Assembly: GCA_949935895.1 (NCBI GenBank)
Contig: CATLGL010000075.1
Span: 1 to 7,825, forward strand
DNA: 7,825 nucleotides
Direction of reading: 5' to 3'
From: an uncultured Clostridia bacterium
GTDB taxonomy: Bacteria; Bacillota; Clostridia; TANB77; CAG-508
The position numbers were made by a program, and so were the translations under genes. Below are positions 1-7,823 of this stretch, piece after piece (the first letter of the stretch is position 1; every line of letters begins with the position of its first letter). The notes under the pieces were generated by a model. The model was not told the DNA's origin. It saw nothing but the letters and a program-made list of their open reading frames with translations, and did not search any database.

Positions 1-961
1 CATTTGCACCTAATTTTGTTGCTACACAAATCGCAGCAAGTGAATTATATACACTAAATCTACCTGGTATACATGTTTTTACTCTTTCATTTTTATTATC
101 AATTTTAATTTTAAAATCAACATATGAATTGGTAATTGTAATGTCTTTTGCTAATATATGGCTAAAATTGTCAATTCCATATGTTGTAATTTCTGGAGTT
201 TTTGCAACTCTTCCTGCTTTTGCTGCATAAATATCATCTGAGTTGAAAAATCCAATTTTACACATATCAAATAATTTTAGTTTTGATTGGAAATAGTCCT
301 CCATATCTGGGTGTTCTTTTGGACTAATATGTTCATGTGAAAAGTTAGTAAATACTCCTATATCAAAATCACATCCGTTTACACGATTTAATTTTAAACT
401 TTGTGATGATACTTCCATTACTACAACATCCACTTTTTCTTTTACCATATCAGCAAATATTTTTTGTAACTCGATACTTTCTGGAGTTGTTCTACTACTA
501 TCTTTTATTTTTTTATCCCCAATATAAATAGCAATAGTTCCGATTAACCCTACCTTGAGACCTGCTTTTTCTAAGATTTTTTTCATCATATAAGTAGTGG
601 TGGTTTTTCCTTTTGTTCCAGTTACTCCTATTAGTTTAAATTTTTTGGATGGATTATCATAAAAATTGCAAGCACAAATACTTAGTGCAATTCTTGTATC
701 TGGCACTACTAATAGTGTTACTCCCTCTTGTAATTTTAATTCTTTTACATTTGTATTTTCATCTACCATAATAACAATAGCACCATTGTTAATAGCATCT
801 GGTATATAATTATTCCCATCTGTTTCAAAACCATGAATTGCAATAAACATACCATTTTTCTCTATATTTCTTGAATCTGAAGCTACATTGGTAATGTCTA
901 AATCAATTGTTCCCTTAGCTTTTATTCCATCGATTCCTATTAAAATTTCTTTTAAGTTCAT
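1..961 (-). CDS. murE: MurE, UDP-MurNAc-tripeptide synthetase (partial, C-terminus outside window)
   Basis: This cytoplasmic Mur ligase adds the third amino acid (meso-diaminopimelate or L-lysine) to UDP-MurNAc-L-Ala-D-Glu using ATP. The first 320 codons are present and uninterrupted; the gene runs off the left edge. Visible are the N-terminal substrate motif ASDSR (27-31), the ATP-binding loop GVTGTKGKTTT (112-122), TTPES (158-162), the MEVSSQ segment (182-187), an NFSHEHISPKEHPDMEDYF stretch ending at Lys227, which matches the carbamoylated lysine of Mur ligases, and PGRFSVYNSLAA (299-310). The C-terminal domain that decides between diaminopimelate and lysine is missing, so specificity is open. 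The start at 961 has GGAGG 7 nt upstream. It follows the PBP gene by 71 nt, the usual dcw order. It contains no in-frame CGG, but has AAC-GGA and ATC-GGA in normal phase, which cause no shift. Confidence 0.93.
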   Translation of the reverse strand, partial: MNLKEILIGIDGIKAKGTIDLDITNVASDSRNIEKNGMFIAIHGFETDGNNYIPDAINNGAIVIMVDENTNVKELKLQEGVTLLVVPDTRIALSICACNFYDNPSKKFKLIGVTGTKGKTTTTYMMKKILEKAGLKVGLIGTIAIYIGDKKIKDSSRTTPESIELQKIFADMVKEKVDVVVMEVSSQSLKLNRVNGCDFDIGVFTNFSHEHISPKEHPDMEDYFQSKLKLFDMCKIGFFNSDDIYAAKAGRVAKTPEITTYGIDNFSHILAKDITITNSYVDFKIKIDNKNERVKTCIPGRFSVYNSLAAICVATKLGAN

Positions 962-968
962 GTTAAAA

Positions 969-973
969 CCTCC
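969..973 (-). promoter_or_regulatory. Ribosome binding site of murE
   Basis: GGAGG lies 7 nt before the ATG at 961 and sets the murE start. Confidence 0.8.
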
Positions 974-994
974 AAACTCCATTTTTACGTTTTT

Positions 995-1023
995 ATTATA
1001 TACCGAAATAGAAAATTTGTATA
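995..1023 (-). promoter_or_regulatory. Candidate sigma-A type promoter for murE
   Basis: TATACA (1023-1018), a 17-nt spacer and a perfect TATAAT (1000-995) lie between the PBP stop at 1033 and the murE start. The -35 box matches TTGACA at four of six positions. Such matches arise by chance in AT-rich DNA, so murE may instead be read only from upstream. Confidence 0.35.
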
Positions 1024-1032
1024 GGTTTTCCT

Positions 1033-3034
1033 TTAAATTTCTACACTTATTTTTGAACCTTGCTTTACTTTAATTCCGTGGTTTTGGTAATTGTTCTTTT
1101 ATAATAATATCTTCTTCTTTTTCTTCTGGGTTGATTTCTCGGTTAAATGTAATTTCTAATCCTACCTCCTTTAATGCTTTTTTCGCTTCTTTTAAATTTA
1201 AAGAACGAATTTCTGGCACCTCCACTTCTTGCACTTTTTCTTCCTCTTTTTCATTATCTTTTTGTAACTCTAAATATGGAAGCACATCTGCTAAAATTTG
1301 CCCTCCTACTGGTGCTGCAACAGCACCTCCTTGGTGTCCTCCCTCTCCTGTTGGATTATATAGTGTTACTAGTACTACAATTTCTGGATCTGAAATTGGT
1401 GCAACTCCTATAAAAGAGGTTACATATTTGTTAGTATTTACTCCATCCTCTGAGGTACCTGTTTTTCCTCCCACTCGAAATCCTTTTACTCCTGCATTTT
1501 TTCCTGTTCCTTCTGCTACTACACTTTCCATCATACTTAATACATCATTTGCTGTTTTTTCATCAATGACTCGTTCTACTTCTTGTGGTGGTAGTTCTTC
1601 AATTTCTCCGTGTTTTGGAATTTATCATTTGTTTTACTACTCGTGGTTTCATTCGAATTCCTTTGTTTGCTATGGTAGATACTGCTGTTACCATTTGAAG
1701 TGGTGTTACTTCAAATCTTTGCCCAAAACTAATCGTAGCAAGTTCAACTGGCCCTACTTTATTTTCTTTTAGAAAAATTCCTTTTGCTTCTCCTGGAAGT
1801 TCAATTCGTGTTTTATCTAAAAATCCAAATTTTTTTAAATAACTATAATATTTTTCTACTCCTATTTTTTGCCCTAATCCAATAAATACTGGATTGCAAG
1901 AGTTCATAAGAGCTTGCCTTAGAGACTCTGAACCATGTGGACGATAATGTCTCCAACATTTTATTCTTGTTCCTGCAATTTCAATCCCACCTGTACAACA
2001 AAATTCTCCCTCTTTATCAGTTGAAGTTATCCCTTCTTGTATTGCTGCTGAGGATGTTATGGTTTTAAATGTAGAGCCTGGCTCATAAGTATCAGCAATT
2101 GCTTTATTTCTCCACATAGCTTGTAAATTTGTATTTCTTTCCGTTGCCGATAGACTTTCCCAATTTTTCTTTATTTCCTCATCGGTTATCTCATATGGTG
2201 TATTCAAATTATAGTTTGGATAGGTTACCATTGCTAAAATATCACCTGTTTTTGGATTCATTGCTATAACATTTCCGCCCATCTGTACATAAATTATCAA
2301 TACATGCTTCTTTTAAATACTTTTCGCAAATGGCTTGTATTGTCATATCTAAAGATACTACTAAATCCTTTCCATCATTTGCTGGTATGTAGTCTTCTCC
2401 TTCTTTTCCTATTTCTTTCCCTCTTGCATCAGTTATACGTATAATTCTTCCCTTACTTCCTTTTAATGCCTCTTCATATTTTGCTTCAATACCATCAAGT
2501 CCTTGGTTATCCCCTCCACAAAATCCAATAAAATGTGAAGCTAACTCATTATTGGGATAATAACGTTTGGTATCTTCATCAATATTAATTCCTGTTGTGA
2601 TACCATTTTCCTTCATCCATATACGTAATTTATCTGTTTTTTCTTTATCAATCTTTTTTGCAATAATTTCAATAGAGCTTCTCTTTTTTACTTTTTTTAG
2701 GGTTTTTTCATAATCTAATTCAAAAATTTCAGAAAGTGCTTTTGCTGTTTTTTCTTTTTGCTCTTCTGGAATATTTATAGGATTGATACTGACCGTTTCT
2801 ACTGTTGCACTAACAGCTAATACGTTTTTTCCGAGTTGCATCATAAATAGTTCCTCTTTTAGGATTGATTTGCCTATCTAATGATTGCTGATTATAAGCA
2901 AGTTCGGAAAGCCAATTTCCTTGTACAAACTGTATAAATCCAATTCGAATAATTAATAGTATCAAAATAAAGAAACTAATAAACATCATGTACATAATTC
3001 TTTTTCTTCTACTCATATTTAAATTGCTTAGCAT
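1033..3034 (-). CDS. Class B penicillin-binding protein (SpoVD/FtsI type) with PASTA domain, needs four +1 frameshifts
   Basis: This is a membrane-anchored D,D-transpeptidase that would cross-link septal or spore-cortex peptidoglycan. The frame breaks at CGG at 2833, 2277, 1610 and 1078. Skipping the C each time joins the five pieces into exactly 665 codons plus TAA, close to SpoVD length. Visible parts: membrane segment about 13-35; RGTIYD entry to the PBP dimerization region (about 60-230); catalytic STFK with Ser320 and Lys323; SCN at 378-380; KTG at 523-525; C-terminal PASTA repeat about 600-665. The active-site motifs are intact and none lies at a break. The four restored glycines are residues 68, 253, 475 and 652. 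GGGGA lies 7 nt before the start. murE follows 71 nt downstream, as in dcw clusters. I cannot separate SpoVD from the vegetative PBP2B role. Without recoding only a 74-residue membrane peptide would be made. A pseudogene is possible, but the uniform lesions argue against it. Confidence 0.88.
1075..1078 (-). other. +1 frameshift site CGGA (PBP site 4, in PASTA domain)
   Basis: The zero frame reads CCA CGG AAT TAA and would end the protein here. Skipping C1078 gives CCA-GGA-ATT and adds GIKVKQGSKISVEI before TAA at 1035-1033. This completes the normal PASTA ending (PxPGxxVxxGSxIxV). The site is easy to miss because the uncorrected frame looks like a natural C-terminus. Confidence 0.85.
1607..1610 (-). 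other. +1 frameshift site CGGA (PBP site 3)
   Basis: The zero frame reads ACA CGG AGA AAT TGA. Skipping C1610 gives ACA-GGA-GAA, so QMINSKT continues as GEIEELPPQEVERVIDEKTA, an ordinary PBP linker with a KTGE-type turn. It runs on into the KTG-containing half. The restored glycine is residue 475. Confidence 0.88.
2274..2277 (-). other. +1 frameshift site CGGA (PBP site 2)
   Basis: The zero frame reads GGG CGG AAA and ends eleven codons later. Skipping C2277 gives GGG-GGA-AAT, so CTDG continues as GNVIAMNPKTGDILAM, the usual start of the transpeptidase domain. An extra G in the preceding run would explain this single site equally well, but the CGG-A reading matches the other four. The restored glycine is residue 253. 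Confidence 0.85.
2830..2833 (-). other. +1 frameshift site CGGA (PBP site 1)
   Basis: The zero frame reads ACT CGG AAA and ends at TAG seven codons later. Skipping C2833 gives ACT-GGA-AAA, so RGTIYDAT continues as GKNVLAVSA, matching the RGTIYDRNGKVLA-type motif of class B PBPs. The restored glycine is residue 68. Confidence 0.88.
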
Positions 3035-3098
3035 AAAAAAATCCCCTTTTTCTATATAATAATTATTATCATTATATAGAAAAAAGGGGATTTTATGC
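3031..3098 (-). terminator. Long inverted repeat: terminator-like hairpin overlapping the PBP ribosome site and start codon
   Basis: The arms are 3071-3098 and 3031-3060, with a loop at 3061-3070. They pair almost fully, apart from a three-base and a one-base length difference. On the minus strand the stem has a CCCC/GGGG core, an A-rich 5' side and a run of seven T after the GGGGA, so it resembles an intrinsic terminator for the dockerin gene ending at 3120. The 3' arm also holds the PBP ribosome site (3042-3046) and its ATG (3034-3032), so folding would hide the start. It may act as terminator, attenuator or translational switch. The function is inferred. Confidence 0.65.
3042..3046 (-). 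promoter_or_regulatory. Ribosome binding site of the PBP gene
   Basis: GGGGA followed by seven T and ATG at 3034. It favours this start over the in-frame ATG at 3016. It lies inside the 3' arm of the hairpin. Confidence 0.7.
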
Positions 3099-3119
3099 TT
3101 GTATACTTTTTATTCTTCT

Positions 3120-6100
3120 TTATTCTAATTCTATTTTTCCAATTAGTGCCAATTTTAATCGTGCTAAATCTGTTGCTGTTACTCTTCCGTCTTGATTAAT
3201 ATCTGCCGCTTTTAATGCTCGGTCTGTTAATGTCTGTTTTCCTATTAAATGTAACTTCAATTTAGCAAGATCTGTTGGTCCTAATTTTCCATTACCATCA
3301 ATGTCTCCAATTTTAACTGGTGTTTCTGGTTTTTCTTGTTCTTCTGTAATCCAGTCTACCTTTGCTATCGCACTTCCTTTATTTCCTGCTTTATCTTGGA
3401 ATTCAAATTTGAATTCTCCATTTTTTGTAAAAGTATGTGTTTTCGTTCCTCCATTATTGGTAATGGTTATTTCTTCACTTTCTCCTGTTAATGTTGCTAT
3501 TACTGGTTCTAATGTATTTTGGGTTGTACTATAAGTAATTTGTGCTGTTGGTGCTATTTTATCAATCCAGTCAACAACTGCTTTGTGTTGTTTAACTTCC
3601 CAATTATTGGTATCAGCTACATCTTTATATTCAAATGTGAATTCTCCATTTTCAGTAAAAGTATATGTATTGTTTCCATTATTACTTAAAATTTCTACAG
3701 TATTATTTTTACCATTTTCATCAATTATATATGCATTTATAGTAGCTATAACATCTTTATTAGTTAGCATTGTTGTATTATAAGAAATGTCGCTTGCTAA
3801 AATTTTAGCATCATGATCTATATAATCGACCTTTATATTTTTATAAGTAATGTTACTTGCTATATCAAGAAGTCTGAATTCGTACTCTTGATTTTTCTCT
3901 AGGTAGAATTCTAGTGGATTGGACCTAATATTTTCTAATTGTTTTAGCTCCTCTAATTCTTCGGCTGTTAATGTTAAGCTATTTCCTTCATTATCAAAGG
4001 CTAGTCTGTTTAAAATTTCTCCATTTTCTATGGATGTTACATAATATTTAACTCTATCTAACTTTCCAGTTGTATTCATATATGTTATTTGTTTTGTAAC
4101 TTTGTTTTCATCTAGTTCAACAATTTTATATGGATTTCCTTCATCATCTAAGTATGATATACTTACTATTTTTCCATCTTCTACTTCTACATAATTTGTT
4201 TTTTTATTGTGATCATCTAGTAAATAAACATCTTCACTAATGTTATCTAATACTGCAATTAGTTTTTTGTCGTCACTCAATTTATAGGATACATCTGCTG
4301 TTGGTCCATCTTTGTCAATCCAATCTACCTTTGCTGTTGTTGAACCTTTATTTCCTTCTTCATCTTCAAATTCAAATGTGAATTCTCCATTTTCTGTGAA
4401 TATATGGGTATCACTACCATCATTATTGGTAATTGTAATTTTGGTACTTGGATTCACAAGTCTTGCTATTACTGGTTCATTTGTTTTTTCAGTAGTACTA
4501 TATGCAATACTTGCTGTTGGCTCAGAACTTCTAGTTATATCTTGATAAAAATTAAATGCTCTTGCCGCAAACCAGTTTCCATTTGTTCTATCTGCCACAA
4601 TTTTTACATATTGTACTTCTTTTGGTTCTTCTATATCAAAACTTTGTGTAAATTTTTTTGCTTGTTCAATTGTATTTGCTTGGCTAGAATATGTTATTCC
4701 TGTACGTCTAGTTAACACTTCCCAATTTTCGCCATCCATACTTCCATAAATAGTACCATCATTAATTCTTCCATTTCCACCACCTGCTGGTACAAATTCT
4801 ACTGCTGACAAATAAACTGGTCTATCAAGTTTAACTATCATGAAGCGATTGGTATCTGTTCCATTCCATGCTGAATGGTATCTTGTATTATAATTTGCAT
4901 CAATTGCATTCCTAGCTGCACCACTTTGTGCTACTGCTTCTGTTGAAACAGCATGTATACTTAGGTGTGAAACTGGTATATATTTTCTTGTATCTGGATC
5001 ATTATTTGTTGTAAATGTAAATGTACTTATTGTATTACTTGCTAACCTTACACCTGTGGCACCTTGACTTAGTTGTATTGTTTTATCTCCTGTTAAATCT
5101 GGCGATGCTTCACTGTATGATGTCCATGAATCATTTTCTGTATAACGCCACTGTGTGCTTAAATTAACAGCAATTATTCTATTTTCATCATCATTAGGAT
5201 AAAGTGTACTTGGTAAGCCTTCTGATTCTAATATATCAATTTTGTATAAGTTTTCTTCATTATAATTTACCCCAACAATATGTACATATACATCATTTTC
5301 TGATGTAATACTTTCTATTTGTTCTTTGGATAGTTGAACTTCATGTTTTCCTCCATTTTCTCCTGTAAACACTTCATTCCATGTATTTTTTCCATCTAAA
5401 CTATAATCCCAACGTACTGTGCTTCCTTCAAATCTACTTCCTAATTTTATTTTTCCTGCATCTGTACCATCAAACGAAAAATCTGCTAATTTTGTATCAA
5501 GAGTTCCTAATAAAGAAGATGCCAATGTTCTAGTTAATGATGGTTGTAGTACTTCTGTACCTTGATAATTTTTAGCTTCTGTTAGTATACGTGTTTGTAA
5601 TAATGTAAATTTAAATTTGTAGGCATCTGTTGTAAATTTAGGTTGTATCAATTCTGCTAAATTATACATTGTAAATGGAAAACATTTAAGAGCTTCCATC
5701 ATTTCTTTTGCCAAATTGTAATATTCTTCTTCTGTCTTATCTCTTGATGTATATAGTTTTACTAATCCTGCCCAAGCATCTAAGTTGATGGATTGTACAT
5801 TGATAGCTTCTCTATATATTTGTTCTTGTTTTGCTTTATCATCTTTATATACATCTATTGTCATTAATAATTCTTCCGCTCTTACAAAATTGTTATAATC
5901 ATTTAATGCTTCTTGAGCTAATGCGATATATGGTACATTATATCCTTTTACATAGGTTCTATCATTTCCCCAACCAATTAGTAATCTTTCACCTTTTTCT
6001 GATTTTGTCCATCCTGATACATCATTATCAATTCCCCAATATCCTTCTCCATTAGCATTTCTTGTATAATATAGTAATGCTGCATGTCCTGGTTGCCCAA

Positions 6101-7773
6101 TAACTGCTGATGGTATTGCATGTACTCCACGTATACAATGACCAGACTTTGATATACCTCCACAAACAGCTCCTGTACCAAATTTATTCCTAAAATTCAT
6201 CCATAATTTATATAGCTTATAATCTGATGTTCCACGTGTTATATCATAATCAAATAATCCTTTATCACCAACTGCAAATAATTGATTAAAATATTCTACA
6301 TTTTCTTCTGCATAATAAACTGGATTACCATAGTTTGGCCATACATAAGCCATGTATGAATGTGGTGTTAGAAGTGACCAAGCACTATTTGGTGCTGCGT
6401 TTATTTTTTGTTGTGTATATTCATTAAGCCATACTACTGACTCATCATCAATAAGAGTATTCATAACATAACGCATTTCTTCTATATTATATGTTTCAAA
6501 CCAAGGTGTAATATTAACATTATCTGTTGCTCTAAATTTTCCTTTATTATACATATCTTTGTATATTGAATAACGAGTTACTGCATCTGATTGGTTTTCT
6601 TTGGCACTTGGTTGCATCCATAGTGCAACTTGTGCAGAATGTGTTAAAGAAATTGTTATTGCCATTCTCTTATAAAGGTCTCCTTTTGTTTTTGATTGAT
6701 TAGGATACCTTTGTGTTAATATTGTCTTACCTTCTTCTGATATTTCTTCTGTTATGTCAAAATCATTTTTGTATTCTTTTAATAATCTTGTAAGTACATT
6801 TAATGAATTATAATATCCTCCAGTAGGTGCTCCTCCTAATACATAATAACGAAGATTTGTTACATCATTCATTAACCAATCTATTGTTTGTTGGTTTTCT
6901 TGAGATTCATCTGTAAATCTTTTTAGAGCATAATTTCCTACACTATTTACAAATTTTCTTTGTAATACTAATAATTCATAATTAGGATCGGATAAATTTT
7001 TATTTTCATAATCCTTAATTCTTTGGTCATATGCTGATATGTCTAGAAATTGATTTTCTTCCTCTTGATATTCATCTGTAATAATCATTGGATTGATAAA
7101 CACTGCATGGTCTGCCGCATTAGATCCATTATCATATATTTGTATTCTTAAATATTTTGCTCCTGTAATATCTACTTTTTCAAATATAGCATTTTGTTTT
7201 GGCATAATTACTCTATCAGTATCTATTTCAGGATTTTGCAATGTCCAATATTGGTTCCCAGATTCATGAAATGTATCATCATTTGATGTATATATCCATA
7301 CTTTAACACCATTTCCCGCCGATGATGTTTTATTAAGTGCAATATAAGTTGTTAGGTAGCGATATTTTTCGCTATACTCACTTACATCATAATATATATT
7401 AGCATTAGCATGTGCAAAAAGTCCATGATCAAATGTATAATATGCACCCTCCATCATAACAGAAAGTTTATTACCATTATAGTCTTCATTTATTTTTACT
7501 GAACCATAGTATCCAACATTAGATTTTTTTATCGGCAATCTCTCTGTATCTGTTAATCGAATATATTCTCCTTCATTAGGATCTACTACTTCTTCACTAT
7601 TTTCTTCTGCACTTGCTGCATAAGTAGTAAACATTCCGTTTTTGAATAGCTCCTATTATTTCCTTTCCTATATGTATTCCTGTAATAATATATTGTGAAC
7701 ATATTAAAAGTGCTAATAATATAATAGTTCTACTTGAAAATTTCTTTATTTTTCTTCTCTTAATATTATTCAT
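3120..7773 (-). CDS. Secreted NPCBM / transglutaminase-like / F5/8C / Ig-like / dockerin protein, needs one +1 frameshift
   Basis: This looks like an exported multidomain protein, probably acting on or binding extracellular glycan or protein. I start it at 7773, where GGAG sits 7 nt upstream. The first 45 codons give a basic stretch (KRRKIKK) and a hydrophobic segment (about residues 16-33). Frame is then lost at CGG (7638); skipping that C reaches a long open frame through TYAASA-EE, a possible signal peptidase site. The reconstructed protein is 1550 aa. Domains: NPCBM-like about 68-234; helical region; transglutaminase-like core with Cys537, His563 and Asp582 (VCGGIS, QPGHAAL, GIDND); helical repeats; F5/8 type C about 930-1081; four Ig-like repeats about 1084-1475; dockerin 1487-1550. 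The internal ATG at 7634 lacks a well-spaced ribosome site and would give a protein without an export signal. Domain names come from motif recognition, not a search. The enzyme activity is inferred and its substrate is unknown. Confidence 0.85.
3123..3314 (-). other. Type I dockerin module (C-terminal)
   Basis: Two calcium-binding F-hand repeats are visible, GDIDGNGKLGPTDLAKLKLH and ADINQDGRVTATDLARLKLA, each followed by LIGK. Dockerins bind cohesins on scaffoldins or cell-surface proteins, so this protein is probably part of an extracellular complex. No cohesin lies in the window. Confidence 0.9.
3348..4523 (-). repeat. Four Ig-like repeats in the secreted protein
   Basis: Repeats begin near 4523, 4307, 3812 and 3554. 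Repeats 1, 3 and 4 share an NGEF-F-FE/Y core, and all four end in a VDWI/VDYI-type motif. Repeats 1 and 4 are closest (PTA-I-YSTT start, EPVIA, ITITNN). Repeat 2 is divergent, with a long insertion. They probably form a stalk between the F5/8C module and the dockerin. Confidence 0.7.
7635..7638 (-). other. +1 frameshift site CGGA (site 5, signal segment to mature protein)
   Basis: The frame from the 7773 start reads AAA CGG AAT here and stops at about codon 59. Skipping C7638 gives AAA-GGA-ATG and enters the 1504-codon open frame that begins at 7634. The shift joins an export segment and its ribosome site to the secreted protein. Glycine is residue 46. Confidence 0.8.
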
Positions 7774-7780
7774 AAAAAAA

Positions 7781-7784
7781 CTCC
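7781..7784 (-). promoter_or_regulatory. Ribosome binding site fixing the true start of the dockerin protein
   Basis: GGAG followed by seven T and ATG at 7773. This site decides in favour of the 7773 start over 7634. The leader is nearly identical to that of the PBP gene (ATAGAAAAAGG, then a short purine stretch, T7 and ATG). Confidence 0.75.
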
Positions 7785-7814
7785 TTTTTCTATTTTATAT
7801 AATACATCGATTAT

Positions 7815-7823
7815 ATTATAACA
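7815..7823 (-). promoter_or_regulatory. Candidate extended -10 element for the dockerin protein gene
   Basis: TGTTATAAT (7823-7815) fits an extended -10 box about 42 nt before the start codon. Any -35 box lies outside the window. Chance occurrence in AT-rich DNA is possible. Confidence 0.35.

Noticed and set aside
1131..1772. Plus-strand open frame opposite the PBP gene
   Set aside because: Its translation is low-complexity, it has no family motifs, and it lies opposite the well-supported transpeptidase domain. It is a shadow of that gene.
2278..2280. Site 2 as a simple homopolymer error in the GGG run
   Set aside because: It is possible for this site alone, but skipping the C of CGG works equally well and matches the other four sites, which are not in homopolymers.
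1033..3034. PBP gene as an ordinary pseudogene
   Set aside because: All four breaks are the same +1 event at CGG-A, the catalytic motifs and length are intact, and a fifth identical event occurs in a different gene. Decay is not expected to be this uniform.
4312..4715. Overlapping plus-strand open frames opposite the F5/8C and Ig-like region
   Set aside because: They are antisense shadows of a long domain-rich gene, with no ribosome site or recognisable product.
5978..6181. Minus-strand open frame inside the transglutaminase-like region
   Set aside because: It is an alternative frame of the large gene and shows no motif. The main frame carries the Cys-His-Asp core.
1033..7773. CGG reassigned to another single amino acid
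   Set aside because: A sense reassignment would keep the frame, but here every CGG is followed by a stop in the same frame within 2-13 codons, while the +1 frame continues the protein.
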